A DNA stretch of 64,000 nt from Vibrio crassostreae 9ZC13 (lineage in GTDB: Bacteria > Pseudomonadota > Gammaproteobacteria > Enterobacterales > Vibrionaceae), in the NCBI RefSeq assembly GCF_000272045.2, contig NZ_AJYZ02000019.1, positions 228,109 through 292,108 of the forward strand. The letters run 5' to 3'. The notes beneath the pieces are model-generated. The model was given only the letters and a program-made list of their open reading frames with translations, was not told where the DNA came from and did not search any database. A program made the position numbers and the translations under genes. Below are positions 29,637 to 36,631 of this stretch, one piece after another. The number at the start of each line of letters is the position of its first letter. Positions within the stretch are counted from its first letter, which is position 1.

Positions 29637-29753
29637 GGTTTTAGCAACCGCTTCATCACTATATGGACTGAGGCAATAATCAATGAAATCAACACACTTA
29701 TCAACACCTCGATAGTAAAGTTGCTGACACACTTCTGTCCAAACCCGTGTTAA
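29625..29753 (-). pseudogene. C-terminal remnant of an unidentified gene
   Basis: A 42-codon open stretch on the minus strand reads LTRVWTEVCQQLYYRGVDKC, then VDFIDYCLSPYSDEAVAKTL and a stop overlapping the 3' end of the CPBP gene. It has strong protein character (aromatic and Cys pattern, no rare-codon runs) but no start codon; an in-frame stop lies just upstream. I cannot name the family. It fits the decayed tail of a gene carried into the island. Confidence 0.4.
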
Positions 29754-29775
29754 TAGGTGCGATTATAATAGCTTG

Positions 29776-29827
29776 CCAACCAACGAAGAATTCGTGATTG
29801 CTCAACAGTCGGTAGAACTTCTGTAAT
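29776..29827 (+). pseudogene. Displaced 3' end of ackA (right copy of the direct repeat)
   Basis: 52 nt, 49/52 identical to the ackA terminus. It encodes NEEFVIAQQSVELL-stop with only synonymous changes (AAT/AAC, GTT/GTA, CTG/CTT). There is no upstream ackA sequence. It is followed by a terminator hairpin of the ackA type. Confidence 0.88.
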
Positions 29828-29860
29828 CTGAACTGAAGTCTAAGCAAGAAAAAGACAATC

Positions 29861-29888
29861 AAAAGCGAGCCCAAGTGGCTCGCTTTTT
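29861..29888 (+). terminator. Relic ackA-type terminator
   Basis: Stem AAAAGCGAGCC / GGCTCGCTTTT followed by T5. Same stem core as the ackA terminator at 26468-26494, but different loop and spacing. Confidence 0.75.
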
Positions 29889-30007
29889 GTGTCTAGTAAA
29901 GATGCGTCTGAATGTTTTAACAGGGGGATAGCCTACAAGGCGATCGTGAAACAGTTTTAGAACAGAGCTTAAATTGCGACTCATCGGGTGCTCTGGAAGC
30001 GCTAAGG

Positions 30008-30221
30008 TTATTTAGTCCCTGAGCGGTAGTTTGGATCTGTCCAGCATCGAGGTAACTCTTCCCCTGACATAAACATCAGTTCGGACTTTTTAAACATCTC
30101 AGGGTCTTGCTGTTCTTCGCCTGCTTGAAACCGACCTTCGATACTGTCTTGAAATAAGTTGGTTAATTTGGTCATTTCAGTTACATCAACGAGGTCACCG
30201 GTTTTTCTCTTTTAGAAACAT
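30008..30221 (-). pseudogene. Small conserved-looking gene with a +1 frameshift
   Basis: Minus strand. ATG at 30221 (ribosome binding site TTGAGGG, 7-8 nt upstream) reads MFLKEKN and runs into TGA after eight codons. Skipping one A of the A5 run at 30202-30206 restores a 70-residue frame: MFLKEKTGDLVDVTEMTKLT, then NLFQDSIEGRFQAGEEQQDP and ending LPRCWTDPNYRSGTK-stop (TAA 30010-30008). The smooth protein character across the join indicates one gene with a single-base insertion, or a sequencing error. Translation could also restart at ATG 30175 (55 residues). No signal peptide; function unknown. Confidence 0.6.
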
Positions 30222-30391
30222 TTTTTTGCCCTCAATCTAATCGGTCACCCCTAATTATAATTGCTATTTGGAAAATGAGAGTCTTTTCAATTCCGGCACT
30301 TCTTGACTAAGCAGACCCCAGAGCTACGCTTATGATCATCGACAACCCAATCGATGAACAAACTTATCCTCAACAAATAAATGGAGTCGCG

Positions 30392-31441
30392 ATGTCATCT
30401 GCCCATATTGCAAACAATCTCAGTGAACTGATTGGCGATACCGATCTTGTTAGAATCAACAGTCTTTCAGAGATATCAGGTTGTGAGATTCTTATTAAGT
30501 GCGAACACCAGAACCCGGGTGGTTCGATTAAAGATAGAGCGGCACTTCAGTTGGTTATGGATGCAATAGAAGCCGGTAAGCTTAAGCCGGGAATGACAAT
30601 CGTTGAAGGTACTGCTGGTAATACGGGAATAGGACTTGCTCTGGTCGCTAAATCCCTTGGTTACAAAATGTTGGTGGTGATGCCAAAAGGGCAGGCACAA
30701 GAGAAAGAGCGCATGATCTCGCTTTATAATGCTGAACTGTTATTGGTCGACCCTTGTCCTTTTGCAAACCCTGAACATTTTTACCACACGGCTAAGCGGA
30801 TTGGTGTCGAAAATGAGAGTTATTGGTGGGCAGATCAGTTTGAAAATCTCAGTAATTATCGAGCGCACTATTTAAATACTGGACCTGAGATCTGGCAGCA
30901 AACACTGGGGAATATTGATGCTCTAGTTTCAGTGGTGGGGACGGGTGGAACCATTGCCGGAAACTCACACTATCTATCTGAGCAGCAACCCAATCTCGAA
31001 ACTTGGTTAGTTGACCCAAATGGGTCCGGCATTTATTCGTTTCTACGTAATGGACACTATCAATCAACGGGAAGTTCGTTCACGGAAGGCATAGGGATCA
31101 TGCGAACGGTTGAAAATTTCAGGCAGGCAAAAATCAATCGTGCCATCACGCTGCCCGATCAGGATTTGGTGACGATATCCCGCCTTGTTGCGGAACATGA
31201 CGGTATTCTTCTAGGAAGCAGTTCGTCGTTAAACGTAGCAGGTGCGCTATACGCTGCGGCTAGAATGGGGAAAGGGAAAACCATCGTTACATTTAGCTGT
31301 GACCTTGCTGAGCGCTCGTATTCGAAGCTGCACAACGAAACGTTTCTGAAAGAAAAAGAGATACAGCTTAATAAAGAAAATCTCTCTCAACTATGGGCTC
31401 GTTATCAAGCCGAAGATGGCAGTATGGTCGTCAACGTATAG
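30392..31441 (+). CDS. PLP-dependent cysteine synthase-like enzyme (CysK/CysM family)
   Basis: 349-aa fold-type II PLP enzyme. Lys in NPGGSIKDRAALQL binds PLP. EGTAGNTGIGLALVAKSLGY is the substrate loop, SVVGTGGTIAGN is the phosphate-binding loop and GILLGSSSSLNVAGAL completes the cofactor site. Typical reaction: O-acetylserine plus sulfide (or thiosulfate) to cysteine; a cystathionine-synthase-like role is also possible because of the longer C-terminus (about 40 extra residues). The frame is open from 30332, but ATG 30392 has GGAG 5 nt upstream and starts next to the conserved N-terminus. Monocistronic. Confidence 0.85.
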   Translation: MSSAHIANNLSELIGDTDLVRINSLSEISGCEILIKCEHQNPGGSIKDRAALQLVMDAIEAGKLKPGMTIVEGTAGNTGIGLALVAKSLGYKMLVVMPKGQAQEKERMISLYNAELLLVDPCPFANPEHFYHTAKRIGVENESYWWADQFENLSNYRAHYLNTGPEIWQQTLGNIDALVSVVGTGGTIAGNSHYLSEQQPNLETWLVDPNGSGIYSFLRNGHYQSTGSSFTEGIGIMRTVENFRQAKINRAITLPDQDLVTISRLVAEHDGILLGSSSSLNVAGALYAAARMGKGKTIVTFSCDLAERSYSKLHNETFLKEKEIQLNKENLSQLWARYQAEDGSMVVNV

Positions 31442-31537
31442 TCGCTTTAAGTTAGTAACAGCCAGTGGTCTGCTAGCTCTTTCGTTAGCGCTGAACATCC
31501 GGTTAGAGCTAAACATCCGTTAGCACCAAATCCGGCA

Positions 31538-32104
31538 CTATTGCTTGTTATTAGGGTAGTGAATCACATTATGAAATACGGCGTTTCCTTCACCGATATT
31601 TTTGTAGGCATGGGTCTGGTTGGCATTGAAGCGAACGGCTTGTCCTGCGCGTAACGTATGCCACTCATCATCAAACATCACGGCCATCTCTCCTGAAATG
31701 CATAAGATGTGCTCAGTGACGCCTGCGTTATGTGGGGCGGATTCATGCTGGTAATCGGGTGCTAGGGTGAGTTCGAATATTTCAAATCCTAGTGCTTCCT
31801 CAAAAGGAAACAACAAACTGACGAAAAAGCCAATGTTGTATTCCTCATGTCTTAGTTCGTTTGCATCTCTGAATAAACTCGTCAGTTCACTGTTTGGGCT
31901 AGCCGCGATAAAATTCGAAAGTGACACCTCGAACCCAGAAGCTATCTGCCAAAGCTTAGCGACTGTCGGGCTGGATTCTCCACGTTCAATTTGTCCTAGC
32001 ATTGCTTTGCTCACGCCAGTTTCTTTCGCTGTTTTGTCTAAGCTCCAGCCTTTTTCTTGGCGAAGGCGTTTCAAGTTAACGCCAACTTTAATTTCTGTTT
32101 GCAT
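31538..32104 (-). CDS. XRE-family regulator with C-terminal cupin
   Basis: 188 aa. N-terminal helix-turn-helix of the lambda-repressor type (VNLKRLRQEKGWSLDKTAKE, then TGVSKAMLGQIERGESSPTV) and a C-terminal cupin sensor (HNAGVTEHILCISGEMAVMF, ending VFHNVIHYPN). Such PuuR/HTH-cupin regulators usually sense small metabolites. ATG 32104 has AGAG upstream and begins at MQTEIK; the longer frame to 32203 would overlap the divergent benE start, so it is rejected. Divergent from benE with twin palindromes between them: probable regulator of benE. Confidence 0.9.
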   Translation of the reverse strand: MQTEIKVGVNLKRLRQEKGWSLDKTAKETGVSKAMLGQIERGESSPTVAKLWQIASGFEVSLSNFIAASPNSELTSLFRDANELRHEEYNIGFFVSLLFPFEEALGFEIFELTLAPDYQHESAPHNAGVTEHILCISGEMAVMFDDEWHTLRAGQAVRFNANQTHAYKNIGEGNAVFHNVIHYPNNKQ

Positions 32105-32137
32105 ATTTTCTCTACAAGTTTTTACAAATAAGTTGTG

Positions 32138-32147
32138 CGTTATAGCG
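32138..32147. promoter_or_regulatory. Operator copy 1 (CGTTATAGCG)
   Basis: Near-palindrome, one mismatch from CGTTATAACG; within the larger arm GTGCGTTATAGCG at 32135-32147. Located 34 nt from the XRE start. Confidence 0.5.
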
Positions 32148-32172
32148 TACAGTGCTAGGTTTGGTCTATGGA

Positions 32173-32182
32173 CGTTATAACG
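32173..32182. promoter_or_regulatory. Operator copy 2 (CGTTATAACG)
   Basis: Perfect 10-bp palindrome; the extended arm 32173-32185 is the inverted partner of 32135-32147 (12/13). It lies immediately before the benE ribosome binding site, so bound protein would block benE expression. Confidence 0.55.
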
Positions 32183-32201
32183 CACGCAGGAAGAGATTAA
32201 C

Positions 32202-33395
32202 ATGACTAAGCTAAAATTTTCTCACGTCAGTACCGGCTTTATCGCTGTTTTCATTGGTTATGCGAGCGCCGCGGCGATTATTTTCCAAGCGGCAATGAGT
32301 GCTGGAGCAACTGAAGAGCAAGTGGCGTCATGGTTTTGGGCGTTGGGAATTGGCATGGGCGTAACCACAATACTGCTTTCGTTTCATTACAAGAAGCCTG
32401 TGGTTACAGCGTGGTCGACGCCTGGAGCGGCGTTGTTAATCACATCTCTTGAAGGGCTGACAATGAATCAGGCTGTGGCCGTGTTTTTGTTCAGTTCGAT
32501 GTTGATCACGTTAGTTGGATTGGCGGGGATATTTGAGAAAGTCCTAAAACAGATCCCAACATCGATTGCCTCTGCGATGCTCGCGGGGATTCTATTGCAA
32601 TTCGGTTTGGGTTTGTTCACGTCGCTAATGGAAGAGGCACAAGTCGTAGCGGTCATGCTCGCTGTATTTATTCTGGCGAAAGCGCGGTTAGGAAATTTAC
32701 TGATCCCAAGCATTTTCATTATCGCACTGGTCATGTGTGTGGGTTTTGGCAAACTCGATGTCAGTCAGGTGACTATGGGATTAACGACCCCAGTGTTCAT
32801 CACGCCCGATTTTGAGTTCTTTTCGTTGTTCAGTGTCGGTATCCCACTGTTTATAGTGACGATGGCTTCACAGAACTTACCGGGATTTGCGGTTCTAAAA
32901 GCGAACGGATACCAAGTCGATTCATCGAAGATCATTACCACCACTGGGGTGACGGGTTTGATTTTCGCGCCGTTTGGTGGCTTTGCGTATAACCTTGCTG
33001 CGATTACGGGCGCTATTTGCATGGGCCCGAATGCGGATAGTAATCCAAAGACACGTTATATAGCGGGGATCTGTATGGGCGGGTTTTACTTGTTAGCAGG
33101 CGTGATGGGGATGTCATTTGTGTCGCTGTTTAGCGCTGTGCCCTCCGAGATTGTCATTGCGGTTGCTGGCTTAGCGGTGATGCCGACCTTGATGAATTGT
33201 TTAGCTGTTTCGATGGCAGACACCCACTATCGAGAGCCTGCACTGCTTACTTTATTATTCACTGCTTCTGGCACCAATTTACTGGGGATCGGCAGTGCAT
33301 TTTGGGGTTTGTGCATCGGGTTGTTTTGTTGCTGGTTACACAATTACAAAGCTAAGTCACGTGGAGCAAGCAAGGCTTCGCAAACTTCGTCGTAA
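32202..33395 (+). CDS. BenE-family benzoate/H+ symporter-like transporter
   Basis: 397-aa inner-membrane protein with about 11-12 hydrophobic segments. The N-terminal pattern FIAVFIGYASAAAIIFQAAM, the motif VVTAWSTPGAALL and FVTMASQNLPGFAVL-like FIVTMASQNLPGFAVLKANG identify the BenE/NAT-type family, which takes up aromatic acids or related anions with protons. The good ribosome binding site AGGAAG lies 8 nt before ATG. It is divergent from the XRE-cupin gene. There are no aromatic-degradation genes nearby, so the substrate is open. Confidence 0.88.
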   Translation: MTKLKFSHVSTGFIAVFIGYASAAAIIFQAAMSAGATEEQVASWFWALGIGMGVTTILLSFHYKKPVVTAWSTPGAALLITSLEGLTMNQAVAVFLFSSMLITLVGLAGIFEKVLKQIPTSIASAMLAGILLQFGLGLFTSLMEEAQVVAVMLAVFILAKARLGNLLIPSIFIIALVMCVGFGKLDVSQVTMGLTTPVFITPDFEFFSLFSVGIPLFIVTMASQNLPGFAVLKANGYQVDSSKIITTTGVTGLIFAPFGGFAYNLAAITGAICMGPNADSNPKTRYIAGICMGGFYLLAGVMGMSFVSLFSAVPSEIVIAVAGLAVMPTLMNCLAVSMADTHYREPALLTLLFTASGTNLLGIGSAFWGLCIGLFCCWLHNYKAKSRGASKASQTSS

Positions 33396-33508
33396 TCAAA
33401 CGCCCTAAGATTATGATCAGGTTCGCTGTGAATTAGAAACACAAGCAAGTTGTTTGAGTAGTAAGCCCAGTCATACTTGTGACTGGGCTTACTTACAAAG
33501 GAATAAAG

Positions 33509-34492
33509 CTACTTAACTTCGTATCTCAGTATCACTTCATTATCGAGAACAACATTTGTCGACCAGATAAAGCTTGCGCCAGCACCACTGAACTTTTCGA
33601 TAAAGTTCATGTACGCTTTTTTATTGTTCACGCCAATATCGTCTTCTGAATATACTGATGCTTGAGGCCAAGATGTTGAATCGAACTCTTGGTTCATCCA
33701 GTTGGTTGGTGTTTCCCAGTGAGCGGCGTAGGCATCTTGACCGTGGTCTGTTCCTTCCGTGGTGCAGCTTTCAGAAAGACGCTTCCCGTCCACTTCACTC
33801 AAACAAGTCAGGTCATAAATCGGTGAGGTATAAAAGGTTTGTGCTTGCCAGTCTGGTCCTGTCACGGTTCCGTCACTAAAGCTCGCGATAAAGCCACCAT
33901 CACCAGCGTGGTATGCCTTTCCGCGGTTATCTTCGCTGCCAAGACCTAGGTTTTCTTCCCAATCAATCACTTTCACGGCAATCGTGTAAGGCTTCTTCAC
34001 CTTAAATTTGACGATGTTTGAGTTAAACGGTGTGAAAGGAACGGTATCTACCGCGATTAACTTGCCGTTGATATAAAGTTCGAAATAGTTATCGGCAAAA
34101 ATATAGCCTGTTATTTCCTCACCGTCTTGATCCACAACAGCTACCGGTACAGAGCTTTGATCGACTTCGGCTAGGCTTTTTGGCGTAGTGTTTGAGCACT
34201 CTTCATAAAGATCAAAGGCTTTTGGCCCTGTCGCAAAGTTGTTCTTGGCTGGAACCGTCCAAACCTTTCCTTCAGAGTCCGTAATTTCCCCAACGCCCGC
34301 TACTCGGCTACGTCCGTTTGCACACTCAAAGAGATTCGATTCAACGGTGGTCGCCAACCCTTGAGTAATACTTGCTGAGCCTTGGTAATCACTGATGTTA
34401 CTGACCGAAGGCGTATCTGATGATGGTGAGCAGCCTGTAACGAGCAAAGCAACTGATGAAAGGGCAAGGGCTTGATATTTTGTGATGATCAT
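33509..34492 (-). CDS. Lipoprotein of unknown function
   Basis: 327 aa from ATG 34492. Signal peptide MIITKYQALALSSVALLVTG with lipobox LVTGC and mature N-terminal Cys. The body is Asp/Thr/Trp-rich, with beta-sandwich-like strands (FADNYFELYINGKLIAVD, YTIAVKVIDWEENLGLG) and four or more Cys that could pair (CANGRS, EECSN, LTCLSEV, ESCTTEG). FELYINGK-type strands recall carbohydrate-binding jelly-roll folds; this is inference only. The frame is open to 34537, but the later ATG opens the signal peptide. Monocistronic. Confidence 0.75.
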   Translation of the reverse strand: MIITKYQALALSSVALLVTGCSPSSDTPSVSNISDYQGSASITQGLATTVESNLFECANGRSRVAGVGEITDSEGKVWTVPAKNNFATGPKAFDLYEECSNTTPKSLAEVDQSSVPVAVVDQDGEEITGYIFADNYFELYINGKLIAVDTVPFTPFNSNIVKFKVKKPYTIAVKVIDWEENLGLGSEDNRGKAYHAGDGGFIASFSDGTVTGPDWQAQTFYTSPIYDLTCLSEVDGKRLSESCTTEGTDHGQDAYAAHWETPTNWMNQEFDSTSWPQASVYSEDDIGVNNKKAYMNFIEKFSGAGASFIWSTNVVLDNEVILRYEVK

Positions 34493-34916
34493 TGATTGGG
34501 TATCCGAGAAGGGGTTATTTAAATAAGCGTGGTTCAAAATAAGCCAAGTGCAAGTAAGTTAATTGAAAACAAAGCTATTTCAAACAAATCCGAGCTAAGT
34601 AGCTAAGTAGCTAAGTAGTTAAGTAAGCAGTGAACTCAAAGCTGATAGCTGGAACGACGAAACTAAGCAAGAGCCAAAGCAATTGTGAGGTACCACGCTT
34701 ATTATTTGATGAGGCATATATTACCCGTACAAATGTAAACAAGCGTAAAGCTGAGTAAGCATAGGTAAAACAGTGCTTTTATCGAATGATCACATCAGCT
34801 TGCGCGGCACTGGTAAAAATACTTAGAACGAAGCGGTTTCAGGTTGTGATTGAGATAGTATTTTGCTACAAAACGCGCATAATCTCGCTATACAACATTT
34901 AAAGAAGAATTTACCT
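34493..34916. other. Gene-free region with an 8-bp tandem repeat
   Basis: 424 bp without credible genes. Contains four tandem GCTAAGTA-type units at 34593-34624 and an AT-rich promoter-like part before the next gene. Confidence 0.5.
34593..34624 (+). repeat. 8-bp tandem repeat, four copies
   Basis: Three perfect GCTAAGTA units plus one GTTAAGTA, upstream of the lipoprotein gene and its divergent neighbour. Simple-sequence repeat of the slippage-prone kind. Confidence 0.8.
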
Positions 34917-35303
34917 ATGACTACCTTTCAATACTACTTTCACCAACTGCCTTGCTTCGACTGTAAAAAAACGACAGTAAGTACTGATCTTGGTTGGTTA
35001 ACGCCTGCGATGAAAGACGATGCTATCGCACAAGTGACAGCAACACTTGCACAAGGCGAGGTTACTCCTGATCTTTCAGCGGACGTGGTTTGTACTAAAG
35101 ATGAAGCGCGTGAGTATTTACTGCTTAACTTCTTTGGTTATTCAGAAGAAGAATTAGAAAGCGGAATCGAAGCGGATGATGAAAAAGAAGTGGCAGACGA
35201 AATCGCAGAGCTACTTGAAGAAGGTAAAGACACCATCACCTTCGAACATGAGATTGCTCTTCAGTGCTGCGCAGACTGCGATGTTGAAGACGAGTCAAAC
35301 TAA
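34917..35303 (+). CDS. Acidic protein with terminal Cys clusters, unknown function
   Basis: 128 aa from ATG 34917 (AAGAAG 8 nt upstream). Begins MTTFQYYFHQLPCFDCKKTT with a C-x-x-C pair at residues 13-16, and ends LQCCADCDVEDESN with a second C-C-x-x-C cluster. Together they could bind one zinc ion. The centre is strongly acidic and helical (EELESGIEADDEKEVADEIA). No signal peptide. I do not recognise the family. It is followed by a clear terminator, so it is a complete unit. Confidence 0.75.
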   Translation: MTTFQYYFHQLPCFDCKKTTVSTDLGWLTPAMKDDAIAQVTATLAQGEVTPDLSADVVCTKDEAREYLLLNFFGYSEEELESGIEADDEKEVADEIAELLEEGKDTITFEHEIALQCCADCDVEDESN

Positions 35304-35376
35304 GCTTTTGTATTAAGAGTATTAAACTAAGTACTCTTATTAAGGTTCATCATGCAGCTATGATGTTCTAATGATG

Positions 35377-35415
35377 AAAGGCGTTAGCGAATTGAAGTTC
35401 GCTAACGCCTTTTTT
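35377..35415. terminator. Bidirectional terminator
   Basis: Stem AAAGGCGTTAGCGAA / TTCGCTAACGCCTTT with T6, between convergent genes. The stem closely resembles the hairpin at 39817-39855. Confidence 0.85.
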
Positions 35416-35449
35416 GTCTCTCTGCTTCTTATATAAGCGACATTAAACC

Positions 35450-36382
35450 TTAAGATGTTGTGCCTTCTGTAATGCCTTGTTTGCTCAGTTGCGAAAGGAT
35501 CTCAGCGGTTTTCTCTCTGAATAAATCTCTCAGTAGACGCACAGTAGGGGTGATGGATTGACGACTTGGACACACTAACCACAGCTCGGTAGGTGTTGGT
35601 TTAAACTCATGTATGACTTTAACAACTTCGCCTGAAAGCAGATGAGGAGACATGTCTAGACAAGATTTTATTGCCACTCCTTTACCCGCGATACACCAAC
35701 GTCTTACAAGATCAGCGTCGTTCGAGGCGCGGTTCCCTTTTAGTTTCACTTTATGATCTTGAGTGCCATCGTTGAATATCCACTCGTCTTGCAATATGTC
35801 ATGAAGTTGGTAGAGCAACCCATTGTGTTGAGTTAAGTCACTCGGGTGTTTTGGTGTTCCCATTTCAGCCAAATATTCAGGAGCCGCACATAATATTCTG
35901 GGCACATCGCAGATTTTAAAGCCATACATGTTGGCATCAGTCGGGGAGCCATAACGCAACGCCATATCAACAGAATCACGGTAAAAATCGATATTGCTAT
36001 CGCTGATGCTAGTACGTAGTGCGGCGTTAGGATATTCCAGTAAAAACTCATCAAGCCAGGGTGTGATTAGGTTTCGCCCTAGATCAGAAGAAAGCGCGAT
36101 GCGAATTTCACCGTCAACAATACCAAGCTCTTCTCTCATGTTGAGTTTCGCTTGCTCCAACATTTTTAAGGCTTGTTCACACTCAGGTAAATAGCGTTCG
36201 CCAGCTGAAGAGAGCCTTAGGTGGCGCGTGGTTCTTACAAATAATTCCGCCCCCAGTGCAGCTTCAACACGTTTGACGGCAGCGCTTGCGGTGGCAGTGC
36301 GCATATCAAGGTTGGTGGCTGCTGCAGTAATACTGCGAAATTCTGCCACTTTCAAAATGACCTGTAAGTCTTCAAGAAGCAT
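35450..36382 (-). CDS. LysR-family transcriptional regulator
   Basis: 310 aa. N-terminal winged HTH (LEDLQVILKVAEFRSITAAA, TRHLRLSSAGERYLPECEQA) followed by a LysR substrate-binding domain (IRIALSSDLGRNLITPWLDE). It is divergent from the leaderless substrate-binding gene at 36632. A 19-bp palindrome ATTTGA-N7-TCAAAT with LysR-type T-N11-A character lies between them and recurs before the next gene at 37573, so this regulator is the likely common controller. Effector unknown. Confidence 0.9.
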   Translation of the reverse strand: MLLEDLQVILKVAEFRSITAAATNLDMRTATASAAVKRVEAALGAELFVRTTRHLRLSSAGERYLPECEQALKMLEQAKLNMREELGIVDGEIRIALSSDLGRNLITPWLDEFLLEYPNAALRTSISDSNIDFYRDSVDMALRYGSPTDANMYGFKICDVPRILCAAPEYLAEMGTPKHPSDLTQHNGLLYQLHDILQDEWIFNDGTQDHKVKLKGNRASNDADLVRRWCIAGKGVAIKSCLDMSPHLLSGEVVKVIHEFKPTPTELWLVCPSRQSITPTVRLLRDLFREKTAEILSQLSKQGITEGTTS

Positions 36383-36508
36383 GTTGTCTACCTGTATTGA
36401 ATTATGTTCTAAACATGGCGTTGGAATATTTCCCCATCACAATCTGCAGATGGGTTATCTCTAGTTATCGCTTCTAAGTTAGCTTCAAACACTTAATTGT
36501 CAAAACTA

Positions 36509-36527
36509 ATTTGATAATAATTCAAAT
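36509..36527. promoter_or_regulatory. Palindromic box 1, candidate LysR site
   Basis: ATTTGATAATAATTCAAAT: 6-bp inverted arms, 7-nt spacer, 105 nt before the binding-protein gene. The following 15 nt also match those after box 2 (ATNAGGCNGTTTNTC). Confidence 0.55.
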
Positions 36528-36631
36528 ATGAGGCTGTTTTTCATTAGTAATTTTCTCACTATCATTTCCCCTATCGACAACGTAGCGCAGTACACACTGT
36601 ATGAACGAAGCCTACGATCTAGGGGGACAAG

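Larger units (their letters stand above)
26448..29775. mobile_element. Putative genomic island inserted at the ackA 3' end
   Basis: A 3.3-kb block bounded by two copies of the ackA 3' end (26396-26447 and 29776-29827). Both copies are followed by a hairpin with the same AAAAGCGAGC / GCTCGCTTTTT stem. Cargo: GlxA-type regulator, divergent metallo-beta-lactamase-fold hydrolase, CPBP membrane protease, and decayed coding ends. No integrase or transposase remains, so the mechanism is inferred. Homologous replacement by foreign DNA carrying its own ackA tail is an alternative to site-specific integration. Confidence 0.55.

Noticed and set aside
29465..29707. 80-codon minus-strand frame over the CPBP gene 3' end
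   Set aside because: Mostly antisense to the CPBP membrane segments; a different frame carries the better remnant at 29625-29753.
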